Positions 43,703 through 52,549 of a stretch of 64,000 bases of DNA are shown here, piece after piece. The notes beneath the pieces were generated by a model. The model made no database searches, was not told where the DNA came from, and saw only the letters and a program-made list of their open reading frames with translations. The number at the start of each line of letters is the position of its first letter. Position 1 is the stretch's first letter. This DNA comes from Halorussus litoreus (GTDB lineage: Archaea; Halobacteriota; Halobacteria; Halobacteriales; Haladaptataceae), in the NCBI RefSeq assembly GCF_003382685.1, contig NZ_QLVG01000037.1, positions 1-64,000 on the forward strand. Reading direction: 5' to 3'. The position numbers and the translations under genes were made by a program.

Positions 43703-44104
43703 TCAGCCGTACAGCAACTGCTCGGCCTGCGTCCGTCGCCGGTCGACGTCGAAGTGGGGGTCGACGCCGGAGTTGGCGGCCAGCCGGTCCAGCACCAGCA
43801 ACGGATCGGACCCCGCACGCTCGACGCGCTCCAGCAGGGCCGACAGCTCCGCGCGGTACAGCGCCAGCGAGTCGAGCAGCCCGACCGCCAGCGCCATCGC
43901 CACGCCCGCGTCGCCGCTGGGGAAGGCGTCGCTGATGGCCGAAAAGTCGGGCGGCCCCTCGGGAACGTCCGACTCCTCGACGGGGTCGATGGCGAGACAC
44001 CGCGTGCAGATCGCCACCGCGGCGGATGCCTCGGGCAGGTGGTCGCGCAGGTCCGCGGGGACGCGGAACGCGAGTTGGTCGCCGCCGCAGTCGGGACAGG
44101 TCAT
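43703..44104 (-). CDS. Zinc-ribbon protein, DUF6276-like
   Basis: A 133-residue soluble protein. The N-terminal zinc ribbon MTCPDCGGDQLAF...CTRCL is followed by an all-helical domain (PPDFSAISDAFPSGDAGVAM, LLDSLALYRAELSALLERVE, GSDPLLVLDRLAANSGVDPH). I recognise this as the haloarchaeal DUF6276 family. Its function is unknown. A perfect hairpin follows the gene. Confidence 0.75.
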   Translation of the reverse strand: MTCPDCGGDQLAFRVPADLRDHLPEASAAVAICTRCLAIDPVEESDVPEGPPDFSAISDAFPSGDAGVAMALAVGLLDSLALYRAELSALLERVERAGSDPLLVLDRLAANSGVDPHFDVDRRRTQAEQLLYG

Positions 44105-44176
44105 ACCCGCGGTTGGGTCGGAGCGGTGAAAAACGTGGGCGAAAACGGGGTGCAGTCGAGGCGAAGCGCCGAGACG

Positions 44177-46018
44177 CTACGCGAGTTCCAGCCTGTCGAG
44201 CGTCTCGCTCGTGGGTTCGCCAGCGGCGTCCCAGCCGCGGAACTCGTAGTAGCGCTCGAGCATCTCGTCGAGTTCCTCGGGCGGACAGTACATCCCCTCG
44301 GCGGGACCGTCCGGGATGGCCTCGTGCTGGACGCGGTGGGGAAGCGTGTCCGTCTCGGCCGAGGCGACCCCGCGCTCGACGTTGATGAGCCGTTCAAGGT
44401 TGTACACGCGCTCGCCGATCTCCTCGACCTCCTCGGTCGTGAGGTCCCAGTCGGTGGCGGCGTTGATGGCGTCGCGGTAGCGGTCGTTGACGTACTTGCC
44501 CCACCCGCCCTCGCTGACGAACCGACACTGGGTGAGCGAGTCGCCCAGCGCCGTGAAGTGCTGGGAGCGCGCGGCGAACTCCGGGGTTCCCTCGGTGGTC
44601 TCGTCGTGCTCGCCCTGATACTGGAGCGTGGGCCGGGTGTCGTGGTGCGAGCCGCCGCGAGTCGCGGTGGCGTAGCCGATGCTCATCCCCTTCAGCCCGC
44701 GCGCCGAGTGGGCCGCGATTTCGAGGCCCTTCACGCCGTAGAGGAGTTCGTCCGCGCCGTCGCCCACGTCGGCCGCGAGCCGGAACGACCCCTCCGCGAG
44801 GTCGTCGCCGAAGTCCTCGCGGTGGGCGATCTGCTCGGCGAGGTCGACCAGCCCGTCCGCGTCGCCGAACTCCAGATGCGGGGACGCCTCGTCCGGAACG
44901 AGGCCGCGTTCGTAGCACTCGCGGGCGAACGCGACGGTCACCCCGAAGCTGATGGTGTCCATCCCGAGCCGGTCACAGAGATCGTTGGCCTTCATCACGC
45001 GCTTGACGTCGAACACCTCCTGCATCGTCGACGTGGCGTAGAGGCTCTCGAACTCCGGAATTTTTCCTTCCGTGATGCCCTCGGACTCGACGGTGACGTG
45101 CTTGCCGCAGGCGACCGGGCAGGCCGTGCAGGTCGTGTCCTCGACCACGAACTCCTCCTTGATGCGCTCGCCGCTGACCGCCTCGGCCTCCGCCTCACCG
45201 GACTGCTCGGACTGGAGATTCCGGCGGCCGAGCTTCCCCATCTCGTTGACGGGGTTGACGAGCCCGGCGGTCCCGTGGGTCTGGAGCATCTCGGTCTCCT
45301 GCATGAGTTCGCCCATCCGGCCGGTCGCGAGGTCGCGGAGTTCGCCTTCGTTCTCGGGCTCGGCTTGGAAGTCGCCCTCGCGGACCGCGACGGCCTTGAC
45401 GTTCTTCGACCCCAGGACGGCCCCGCTACCGCCCCGGCCAGCGACGCCCTCGCGGCGCTCCGAGTCGTGGAGCAGGCAGGCGTACCGCACCCGATTCTCA
45501 CCGGCGGGGCCGGCCGCGACGACGTGGGTGTCGTACCCCTGCCCCTCGCGCTCGCGGATTTCCGCGCAGGTATCGTACGTGCCCTTCCCCGACAGCTCTC
45601 CGGCGGGTTCGAGGCTCGCGCCATCTTCGTCGACGCGGACGTACACCGTTTCGTCGGCTTCTCCGTGGAGCACGATGGCGTCGAACCCCGTCGACTTCTG
45701 GGCGGCGGGGAACGTGCCGCCGAACGTGCTGTCGAAGAAACCGTCGGTCATCGGGCTGACGAACCCGACGACGCCGCGGCTGGTGCTCTGGAACGGAGTG
45801 GCGGTCATCGGGCCGACCGCGAACACCGCCACGTTCTCCGGGTCGAACGGGTCCGCGTCGGTCGGCACGTGGTCGCGGACCAGTTTCGCGGCCAGCCCGT
45901 TGCCGCCGAGGAATCGCCGCGCGGTCTTGGAGTCCAGCGACTCGATCCGGTGCTCGCCAGCGTCGAGGTCCACGTGAAGCACGTCGCCGCCGTACACGCT
46001 CGGGAGATCGGCCGTCAT
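44177..46018 (-). CDS. Aldehyde:ferredoxin oxidoreductase family tungstoenzyme
   Basis: A 613-residue enzyme that oxidises aldehydes to acids with ferredoxin, holding a tungsten (or molybdenum) bis-pterin and one [4Fe-4S] cluster. The cluster Cys are in CTACPVACGK near residue 300, with the fourth in NDLCDRLGMDTISFG. N-terminal VYGGDVLHVDLD, RRFLGGNGLAAKL and the pterin-binding RGVVGFVSPM are typical. ATG 46018 gives the standard N-terminus. It is a single gene with 221 bp of AT-richer sequence upstream. The aldehyde substrate is unknown. Confidence 0.88.
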   Translation of the reverse strand: MTADLPSVYGGDVLHVDLDAGEHRIESLDSKTARRFLGGNGLAAKLVRDHVPTDADPFDPENVAVFAVGPMTATPFQSTSRGVVGFVSPMTDGFFDSTFGGTFPAAQKSTGFDAIVLHGEADETVYVRVDEDGASLEPAGELSGKGTYDTCAEIREREGQGYDTHVVAAGPAGENRVRYACLLHDSERREGVAGRGGSGAVLGSKNVKAVAVREGDFQAEPENEGELRDLATGRMGELMQETEMLQTHGTAGLVNPVNEMGKLGRRNLQSEQSGEAEAEAVSGERIKEEFVVEDTTCTACPVACGKHVTVESEGITEGKIPEFESLYATSTMQEVFDVKRVMKANDLCDRLGMDTISFGVTVAFARECYERGLVPDEASPHLEFGDADGLVDLAEQIAHREDFGDDLAEGSFRLAADVGDGADELLYGVKGLEIAAHSARGLKGMSIGYATATRGGSHHDTRPTLQYQGEHDETTEGTPEFAARSQHFTALGDSLTQCRFVSEGGWGKYVNDRYRDAINAATDWDLTTEEVEEIGERVYNLERLINVERGVASAETDTLPHRVQHEAIPDGPAEGMYCPPEELDEMLERYYEFRGWDAAGEPTSETLDRLELA

Positions 46019-46239
46019 TCGTTGGCAAGGGGATGGTCGGGCAGCGCCATAAAAGTTTAGCGTCGCTTCGAGTCGCGTTCTATAAGATTCTCTGCGTCTC
46101 CGAAAATCTACGAAAATAATTCGGTGTCGTTGAACAGAATCGTTCCGAGACGGAGTCCGCACAAACATTAATCAGCGTTCCAGACCTCGGCGGCGAGGGC
46201 ATCGCGAACCCGAGCGCGGAGTTTCGGAACGTTTCGAGG

Positions 46240-47019
46240 TTACGACTCCCGCCGCCGCTCGACCAGCCCGTTCTCGTGGGCCTTGCACGACGCACCTATC
46301 GTCAGCTCGTGGTACGCGTCGGCCAGTTCGGCCTCGACCACGAGGTCGTCGAACCCGCCGACGACCGCGACGTCCGAGACCAGATCCACGATGGAGTGGG
46401 TGACCGCCTCCTCCTCGCTCGGGCTGAGATACGGCGTCTTCGAGTCCATCACCGACTCGATCAGCTCCTCGTCGTTGTCCGCGCGCGGGTCGACCTCCGC
46501 CTCGATGGTCGCGTCGCCGTACGTCACGTCGAACCGGACGCCCGCGCCGTGTTCGCGGGGCCGGAGCTCGATCTCGCCGCCGTTCGCGGCGTGAGTCACC
46601 GGTTCGGTCACGGTCTGGCGGGGCTGCGAATCGCCCGCCGCGAGGTCGGCTTCGCCGAGCGCCTCGGCGAGCGCGGGGTTCGGCAGGCCTGCGGCGTGAC
46701 CCACGACGTTGCCCGGGTCCATCTCGGCGGCGTAGCAGAAGCGGTGCTCGGGCCGGGCGAAGTCCCATTCCTCTCGGGTCCCGACCACGTTCGCAGCCGT
46801 CACGCCCCGGAGGCCGAGCACCCCGAGCACGTGCTCGACCACGAACGAGCGCGTCCCGTCCACGAGGTCCGAGCGCGTCTCGTCCACGAGGTCGACCCGC
46901 ACGTCGGCCTTCCCGACGTAGTCGACGGTCGCGGGCACGCCGTTGACCTCGATTCCCGGCGACTGCTTGGGCTCGACGCGGACCTCCGTCCCCTCGACGG
47001 GGCTGGCGACGGTTCTCAC
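46240..47019 (-). CDS. LpxC-like zinc-deacetylase-fold protein
   Basis: A 259-residue protein in which I see the two-domain pattern of LpxC, the zinc deacetylase of lipid A synthesis. Domain I has SPGIEVNG and FVVEHVLGVLGLRG with Glu62-His63 at the position of LpxC Glu78-His79. Domain II has EEEAVTHSIVDLVSDVAVVG with His208, Asp212 and Asp216 matching the His238-x3-Asp242-x3-Asp246 pattern, then His237 (DAYHELT) where LpxC has catalytic His265. The order and spacing agree. Archaea do not make lipid A, so another N-acyl substrate is inferred. The GTG 47019 start overlaps the stop of the M20-like gene. Confidence 0.5.
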   Translation of the reverse strand: MRTVASPVEGTEVRVEPKQSPGIEVNGVPATVDYVGKADVRVDLVDETRSDLVDGTRSFVVEHVLGVLGLRGVTAANVVGTREEWDFARPEHRFCYAAEMDPGNVVGHAAGLPNPALAEALGEADLAAGDSQPRQTVTEPVTHAANGGEIELRPREHGAGVRFDVTYGDATIEAEVDPRADNDEELIESVMDSKTPYLSPSEEEAVTHSIVDLVSDVAVVGGFDDLVVEAELADAYHELTIGASCKAHENGLVERRRES

Positions 47020-47996
47020 GCGACCACCTCCAGCCTCGACAGCGTCGACGCCAGCAGGTCGACGCAGGTCCGGTGCTGCTCGGCGGAGAACTCCTGCGCG
47101 CCGGGCGTCCCCGTGCCGAGCGCCAGCTTCTCCGCGCCGGGAATCTCGGCGAAGACGCCGGGCTGGGGAAGCCATTCGTACTCGCAGTCCCCGCGGACCT
47201 CGCGGTGGGCCGCCTCGACTGCCTCGCGGAAATTCGCCGAGGGCGCGGCGCGCTCGACGCCCGTCACCGTCTCGAAGTCGACCGACTCGACGCTCGCGAC
47301 GCCAGCGACGCCGTCGCTGGCGTCGCGAGCGTCGAGATCGGCGGAATCTGCAACGTCCGCGAGGCGAGCTTCGACCGCGCTCGGGCTGGTCGCGGGGGTC
47401 GTCGACACGTCGAACGTCGCGGTGAGGTCCCCGTCGACCGACAGCGAGTCGAGCGCGAACGTTGTCAGCCCCGTGGTGAACGTGCCCCGGTCGTCGGACT
47501 CCACCGGATAGTGGTCGTGGTGGGGCGCGAGCGCCTCGGTCAGCGCCGACACGCGCTCGTCGAGGCCGTCGAGGGTGTGGTCCGAGCGCGCGTCGTACTC
47601 GACCGTGACCTCGGCCCGGCCGGTGCCCTTCGTGACGGTCGAGGCGAACCCTCCGAGCGGTGCGAGGACGAGCCACGGACCGTCGGCAGTGAACGCCGGT
47701 TCCGGGTAGTGGAGCGCCACGTCGGCGGCAGCGCCGCCAGTCTCCGCGACAGTCTCGCAGGCCTCGACCGCGGCGGCGAGACGCCCGACGGCTCCGGCGG
47801 ACTCGCCGACGTAGCCATCGTCCGTGCGCTCGACGGTCTCGGGGTCGACAGCGCCCGCGACGACGAGGTTCACGTCGCCGTCCGCGGTGGCTTCCTCCGC
47901 GCGGGAAACGACCTGTTCGGGGTCGGGAAGGCGCTCGGCCGGAGTTCCCGACGGCGAGTCCGAGCCCGAATTCGGGCCCGAGTCGGTTGCCGTCAT
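47016..47996 (-). CDS. Degenerate M20-peptidase-like protein
   Basis: A 326-residue acidic protein. The layout loosely follows an M20 hydrolase: VNLVVAGAVDPETVE, a lid-domain-like APLGGFASTVTKGTGRAEVT, LTATFDVSTTPATSPSAVEA and the end KLALGTGTPGAQEFSAEQH. The metal ligands of M20 enzymes (HxD, EE, terminal His) are not present, so it is probably non-catalytic or altered. It sits between a complete M20 deacylase and the LpxC-like gene and overlaps the latter. A 51-base perfect palindrome lies within its coding sequence. Confidence 0.5.
   Translation of the reverse strand: MTATDSGPNSGSDSPSGTPAERLPDPEQVVSRAEEATADGDVNLVVAGAVDPETVERTDDGYVGESAGAVGRLAAAVEACETVAETGGAAADVALHYPEPAFTADGPWLVLAPLGGFASTVTKGTGRAEVTVEYDARSDHTLDGLDERVSALTEALAPHHDHYPVESDDRGTFTTGLTTFALDSLSVDGDLTATFDVSTTPATSPSAVEARLADVADSADLDARDASDGVAGVASVESVDFETVTGVERAAPSANFREAVEAAHREVRGDCEYEWLPQPGVFAEIPGAEKLALGTGTPGAQEFSAEQHRTCVDLLASTLSRLEVVA
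47286..47336. repeat. Perfect 25-bp-arm palindrome inside a coding sequence
   Basis: Positions 47286-47310 and 47312-47336 are perfect reverse complements around one base (c at 47311). The arms start ctcgacgctcgcgacgcc. The element falls in the M20-like gene, where it encodes an Ala/Ser/Val/Asp-rich stretch. It is the longest perfect palindrome noticed in the window. Confidence 0.9.
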
Positions 47997-48021
47997 CCCG
48001 TCACCCCCAGCGGGTCGGTCG

Positions 48022-49323
48022 TCATTCGGTCACCCCCATCAGGTCGGCGGTCGAGGCGGCCATCACCTTCGCCGCGGTGACGACCTCCTCGATGGGCACG
48101 TACTCGTCGACGACGTGGGCCTGGTCCAGCAGTCCCGGCCCGTAGACGATGCACTCCTCGATGCCGGCGTCGTTGACCACGAAGCGCTGGTCGTCCGACC
48201 CGGGCGAGACCACGGGATCGGTCTCGTCGTAGAAGTCGAGGATGTTGTCGGTGTACGCCCGGCCGACCTCGCAGTCCTCGGGGACGCTCGCGGGTTCGGC
48301 GAACATGATCTCCTCGTAGTCGAAGCCGTGGCCGGTCGCACTTTCGGCCGCGTCCATCAGGTCCCGGATCTCCTCGCGGGCCGACTCGACAGTCTCGCCC
48401 GGGACGAGCACGCGGTAGAACGTCGCGCGACAGCGGTCGGGGATGACGTTCTCGGAGTAGCCCGCGTCGACCATCGTCGCCGAGATGTCGGCGTTGCGGG
48501 ACTCGGCCGGAGTGACCGGCAGGTCGGTCGTGCGCTCGTGGAGTTCGTCTTCGTACTCGCCGACGCGGGTGAGGAAGTCGTTCATCGCCATCACCGCGTT
48601 CGCGCCGTCGTGGGCCATACAGCCGTGGGCCTTCTCGCCGCGCGCGGTGACGTGGAACTTGAGCACGCCACGGTGGCCAAGACAGATACGCGAGGAGTCG
48701 AAGCACTCGGTGTAGACGCAGTAGTCGGTGTTCTCCGGCGAGATGTATCCCTCGTCGACGAGGTGGCCGAGGCCGGTGAACCCGCCGGTCTCCTCGTCGA
48801 CGGTCATGCTCTGGGTGACCGACCCGCGCAGGTCGACGCCCGCGGCTTCGAGCGCGTCGACGGCGAACAGGCTGGCCGCGATGCCGGACTTCATGTCGCT
48901 CGAGCCGCGGCCGTAGAGGCGGCCGTCCTCGACCACCGGGTCGTACGGGTCGTACGTCCAGTCCTCGCCCGCGGGCACCACGTCGAAGTGGCCCGTGAAG
49001 TGGACGTGCGGGCCGTCGTCGTCTCGCTCGCCCTCGCTGTCGGCATCGCCCGACTTCCGACCGAGCACGTTCACCCGCTCGTGGTCGGTCCGGTCGGGGT
49101 AGTGCTCGGCCACGACATCGTCTGGCACCTCGATGGTTTCGGTGTCGTAGCCGCGGTCGGCCATCGCCTCGCCGAGGAACTCGGCTCCTTCGCGGTAGTT
49201 CCTGCCCGGCGGGTTCTCGGTGTCGATGGCGACGAACTCGCGCAGGAACTCGACGATGTCGTCCTCGCGAGCCTCGACCGCGTCGTAGATCTCCTGTTTC
49301 GAGACGGCTGTGCGTTCGGCCAT
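48022..49323 (-). CDS. M20-family deacylase (ArgE/DapE type)
   Basis: A 433-residue two-metal hydrolase that removes acyl groups from N-acyl amino acids or similar amides. The metal and catalytic motifs are intact: HFTGHFDVVP, GRGSSDMKSG, TVDEETGGFTGLGHL, YTECFD and the terminal LLDQAHVVDEYV. The central dimerisation domain is present. Residues 85-105 carry an acidic insertion. ATG 49323 lies next to the SDR stop at 49325, so it is co-transcribed with it. The substrate is unknown. Confidence 0.85.
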   Translation of the reverse strand: MAERTAVSKQEIYDAVEAREDDIVEFLREFVAIDTENPPGRNYREGAEFLGEAMADRGYDTETIEVPDDVVAEHYPDRTDHERVNVLGRKSGDADSEGERDDDGPHVHFTGHFDVVPAGEDWTYDPYDPVVEDGRLYGRGSSDMKSGIAASLFAVDALEAAGVDLRGSVTQSMTVDEETGGFTGLGHLVDEGYISPENTDYCVYTECFDSSRICLGHRGVLKFHVTARGEKAHGCMAHDGANAVMAMNDFLTRVGEYEDELHERTTDLPVTPAESRNADISATMVDAGYSENVIPDRCRATFYRVLVPGETVESAREEIRDLMDAAESATGHGFDYEEIMFAEPASVPEDCEVGRAYTDNILDFYDETDPVVSPGSDDQRFVVNDAGIEECIVYGPGLLDQAHVVDEYVPIEEVVTAAKVMAASTADLMGVTE

Positions 49324-49324
49324 G

Positions 49325-50077
49325 TCAGATGTCCCGCCCGCCGTCTACTTCGAGCGCGGTGCCCGTGATCATCTCGGCCTCCTCGCTGGCGAGGAACACC
49401 GCGGCGTTGGCGATGTCCTCCGGTTCGGCCAGCCGCCCGAGCGGGATGGTGTCGGCCATGCCCTGGACGCTGAGGTCGCCGCCCGCGAAGTCCGGCAGCA
49501 TGTCGGTGTCGGTCGCGACCGGACAGATGGCGTTGACCCGGATGCCGTCCTCGGCGAGTTCGTGGGCCAACTGCTTGGTGAGCGTGATCATCCCGCCCTT
49601 CGAGGCGGCGTACGCCGACAGGCCGGTCCGGGGTCGGATGCCCGCGGTCGACGCGGTGTTGAGGACGACCCCGCCGCCCCGCTCGCGCATGTGCGGCACG
49701 GCGAACTTCGCGCCGAGGAACGCGCTCTTGAGGTTCACGTCCTGAATGGTGTCCCACGTCTCCTCGGTCACGTCCTCGACCGGGGTCGACTCCTGCGGGA
49801 TGCCCGCGTTGTTGTGGAGCACGTCGATTTGTCCGAACTCCTCGACCGTGCGCTCGACGAACGCTTCGACGTCGTCGGCGTCGGATACGTCGGCGGTGAC
49901 GGCGAGTGTACCGCCGTCGCCGAGGTCGTCGAGTTCGTCGACCGTCTCGTCGGCCGCCTCGGCGTCGAGATCGACCGCGACGACGTTCGCGCCGCGCTCG
50001 GCGAACAGGTGCGCCGTCGCGCGACCCATCCCGGAGCCCGCTCCCGTGACGACTGCTGTCTTGTCGGTGAAACCCAT
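49325..50077 (-). CDS. SDR-family oxidoreductase
   Basis: A 250-residue classical SDR with cofactor motif VTGAGSGMGRATAHLF, acidic Asp after strand 2 (VAVDLDAE, favouring NAD+), HNNAG motif, catalytic Ser in LNTASTAG and YAASKGG. The C-terminal EEAEMITGTALEVDGG is typical. It is in line with the M20 deacylase (one-base gap) and downstream of an aldehyde dehydrogenase, which suggests oxidation of an alcohol to an aldehyde and then an acid in one pathway (inference). Confidence 0.87.
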   Translation of the reverse strand: MGFTDKTAVVTGAGSGMGRATAHLFAERGANVVAVDLDAEAADETVDELDDLGDGGTLAVTADVSDADDVEAFVERTVEEFGQIDVLHNNAGIPQESTPVEDVTEETWDTIQDVNLKSAFLGAKFAVPHMRERGGGVVLNTASTAGIRPRTGLSAYAASKGGMITLTKQLAHELAEDGIRVNAICPVATDTDMLPDFAGGDLSVQGMADTIPLGRLAEPEDIANAAVFLASEEAEMITGTALEVDGGRDI

Positions 50078-50177
50078 ACCACAGTGTTATTTCTCTCCCG
50101 TATCAAACTATCGCCAATCTATGCGCAATTTTTCGAAGAAGTGTGTAGGCGAGTGAACGGCGTCCGAACGAAGTCGA

Positions 50178-50225
50178 GGCTGGCGACGACCCGGCGACCG
50201 TCGAGTCGCCGGGTCGTCGCCAGCC
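50178..50225. terminator. Perfect 21-bp-arm hairpin downstream of the aldehyde dehydrogenase gene
   Basis: Arms 50178-50198 and 50205-50225 pair perfectly around a six-base loop (cgtcga). It lies in the 276 bp gap between the SDR start and the aldehyde dehydrogenase stop. The rest of the gap (50236-50345) contains a direct repeat (ccggccgaaggcgatgg at about 50249 and 50279) and a 9-bp inverted repeat (ggacacccc/ggggtgtcc). It may end the dehydrogenase transcript, but no T-run follows. Confidence 0.5.
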
Positions 50226-50353
50226 CCGCCGTCCTAGATGGGGATGCGCCGGCCGAAGGCGATGGTCGGGAACGGCCCGGCCGAAGGCGATGGCCGGGGA
50301 CACCCCAGGCGACTGCGGAGCGCGGTCGATCAGATCCCGGGGTGTCCGGCCGA

Positions 50354-51832
50354 TTACGCGCCGGGGAGCGAGTCCGACTCGCCCTCGGCGAGGTTGATGG
50401 CGACGTTCTTGGTCTGGAGGTACGAGTCGAGCGCCTCCAGGCCCTTCTCGCGGCCGATGCCGCTGTGCTTGTAGCCGCCGAAGGGCGTCTGGTTCGTGTC
50501 GCCGAACCACTTGTTCACGTAGACGTTGCCCGCCTGCACGTCGCGCGCGAAGCGGTGGGCGCGGCGCACGTCGCTGGTGAAGATGCCGCTCGTGAGCCCG
50601 TAGTCCACGTCGTTGGCGATCTCGAACGCCTCCGCCTCGGTCTCGAACGGGATGACGGTGAGCACCGGGCCGAAGATCTCCTCCTGGGCGATGCGCATGT
50701 CGTTGTCCACGTCGGTGAAGACGGTCGGCTCGACGAAGTAGCCCTCGCGGTCGAGCGCATTCCCGCCCGCCGCGAGCGTCGCGCCCTCCTCGACTCCCGT
50801 CTCGATGTAGCTGGTGACCTTCTCGTACTGCTCGGCCGAGGCCAGCGGCCCCATGTCGAGGTCCTCCGCGCCGGGGCCGAGGTCGTAGTCCTCGGCGCGC
50901 GCGACGAGGCGCTCGACCATCTCGTCGTAGACCGACTCGTGGACGATGGCGCGGTCGGCGGCCGAGCAGACCTGTCCCGCGTTCGTGAAGATGGCCCGGT
51001 CGATCCAGGTGGCCGCCTCGTCGAGGTCGGCGTCCGGGAACACGAGCGCCGGGTTCTTCCCGCCGAGTTCGAGCGTGACCGGCGTGACCGTGTCGGCGGC
51101 CTGCTTCATGATGGCCTGTCCGGTCGGCACGCTCCCGGTGAAGGTGATGGTGTCGACGCCCTCGTGGGACGAGAGCGCGGCTCCCGCGGGGTCGCCGAAG
51201 CCGTTCACCACGTTGACGACGCCGTCGGGGACGCCCGCCTCCGCGCACAACTCGGCGAGCTTGAGCGACGACAGCGGCGTCTGCTCGGCGGGCTTGACGA
51301 CCGCGGTGTTGCCGGCGACGAGCGCGGGTGCCACGCCGCGGGCGAACAGGTTACCCGGGAAGTTCCACGGCGTGATCTGGGCGCTCACGCCGTACGGCTC
51401 GCGCACGGTGAAGTCGATCTGGTCCGGGCCGACCGGGACGCTCGTCCCTTCGAGTTTGTCGGCCGCGCCCGCGTAGTACTCGAAGTAGCGGGCGGCCCCG
51501 CCCATGTCGCTTTTCGCCTGCGAGAGCGGCTTGCCCTGATCGAGGCTCTCGATGGCGGCCAGTTCCTCGCGGTGCTCGCGCACCAGTTCGCCGATCCGGC
51601 GGACGATGCGCCCGCGCTCGTCCGGGTCGGTGTCGCGCCACGCCGAGAACGCCTCGCGCGCTGCCGCGACCGCGCGGTCCACGTCGTCGGCCGTGGCCGC
51701 CGCGACCTCGGTGATCGGCTCGCCGGTCGCGGGATTCGTCGTCTCCAGCCGCCCGCCGTCGCCGGCCGGCGACCACTCGCCGCCGACGTACAGGTCGGTC
51801 GGTACGTCGACGTCACTGTGAGGAATCCTCAT
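50354..51832 (-). CDS. NAD(P)-dependent aldehyde dehydrogenase
   Basis: A 492-residue aldehyde dehydrogenase superfamily member that oxidises aldehydes to acids. Cofactor and active-site motifs are ITPWNFPGNLFARG, AVVKPAEQTPLSSL, FTGSVPTGQAIMKQ, catalytic Glu in LELGGKNPALVF, and nucleophile Cys in FTNAGQVCSAADR. The C-terminal EIFGPVLTVIPF and PFGGYKHSGIGREKG are standard. Length is normal. It is upstream of the SDR-M20-LpxC-like genes, separated by the repeat-rich 276 bp gap, so it may be its own unit. Confidence 0.9.
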   Translation of the reverse strand: MRIPHSDVDVPTDLYVGGEWSPAGDGGRLETTNPATGEPITEVAAATADDVDRAVAAAREAFSAWRDTDPDERGRIVRRIGELVREHREELAAIESLDQGKPLSQAKSDMGGAARYFEYYAGAADKLEGTSVPVGPDQIDFTVREPYGVSAQITPWNFPGNLFARGVAPALVAGNTAVVKPAEQTPLSSLKLAELCAEAGVPDGVVNVVNGFGDPAGAALSSHEGVDTITFTGSVPTGQAIMKQAADTVTPVTLELGGKNPALVFPDADLDEAATWIDRAIFTNAGQVCSAADRAIVHESVYDEMVERLVARAEDYDLGPGAEDLDMGPLASAEQYEKVTSYIETGVEEGATLAAGGNALDREGYFVEPTVFTDVDNDMRIAQEEIFGPVLTVIPFETEAEAFEIANDVDYGLTSGIFTSDVRRAHRFARDVQAGNVYVNKWFGDTNQTPFGGYKHSGIGREKGLEALDSYLQTKNVAINLAEGESDSLPGA

Positions 51833-51994
51833 ACTCGGTGTAGAGCGGTGCGGAGACGTTATGTCTTTTGGATGTCCGGCTGAATCGGCATTTTTTCGAA
51901 CGTTCTTCAGAACATCGTGTTGAACGTGAAAAATTTCTGTGCCACGAGGAGATCTCGGGGAACCTTTATGTGGGTAAGTACCAAGGGCGCTGCT

Positions 51995-52549
51995 ATGTCA
52001 TCGGATAGATCGTCTGCCGACGAGGTCAGTCGTCGGCCCGTGCTCCGGGTCGCCGGTACTGCGGCCGCTGCGGCGTCGCTCGCGGGGTGTACCGGCGACG
52101 GGCAGGACGACTCGACCTCGACGCCGACCCCGCGGACGGCCGGGCGTCGTTCGAGGAGCGCGTCGAGAGCAGGCGACTGCTCGAAGGCGACGTGTCCGAC
52201 CGGGCCGTGGTCGACGAGGCGGTCCGCGTCGCGACCGAGGAAGGCGGTGACGACCCCACCGTCGCGGTCAATTGCGCGGGCGTCGGCAGCGGCGGCCGCT
52301 TCGAGGAGATCACCGTCGAGGACCTCCGACGGACGTTCCGGGTCCACGTCGAGGGGACGTTCAACGGCTGCCGAGCCGTCCTGCCCGGGATGGACGACGC
52401 GGGCGGCGGTGCCATCGTGAACACGGGCTCCATCGCGGCGCTGGTGGGCTGGCGAGCCACGGCCGACTACACGCCCGCGAAGGGAGCCGTCGAGGCGATG
52501 ACCCGCCAGCTTGCCGCCGAAGCCTCGCCGAAGGGCGTCCGGGTGCCGC
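51995..52549 (+). pseudogene. Decayed remnant: lipoprotein start joined out of frame to an SDR fragment
   Basis: From ATG 51995 the frame encodes a Tat lipoprotein signal (SRRPVLRVAGTAAAAASLAGC, lipobox Cys near residue 31), then a short Asp/Ser/Thr-rich linker, and loses sense near 52110. From about 52100 another frame encodes the middle of a classical SDR: DVSDRAVVDEAVRVA, VNCAGVGSGG, TGSIAALVG, YTPAKGAVEAM. It lacks both the N-terminal cofactor motif and the C-terminus and stops at the convergent amidase gene. A TATA-like cctttatgtg lies near 51963. It is best read as a deletion fusion of two broken genes. Confidence 0.65.

Noticed and set aside
43511-46060. A plus-strand frame of about 850 codons opposite several minus-strand genes.
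   Set aside because: It is antisense to the DUF6276-like gene and the aldehyde:ferredoxin oxidoreductase, with low-complexity Arg/Val/Leu-rich translation and no domain.
49310-51883. A plus-strand frame of about 860 codons opposite the SDR and aldehyde dehydrogenase genes.
   Set aside because: High GC removes stop codons on the antisense strand. The minus-strand genes have complete catalytic motifs and the plus frame has none.
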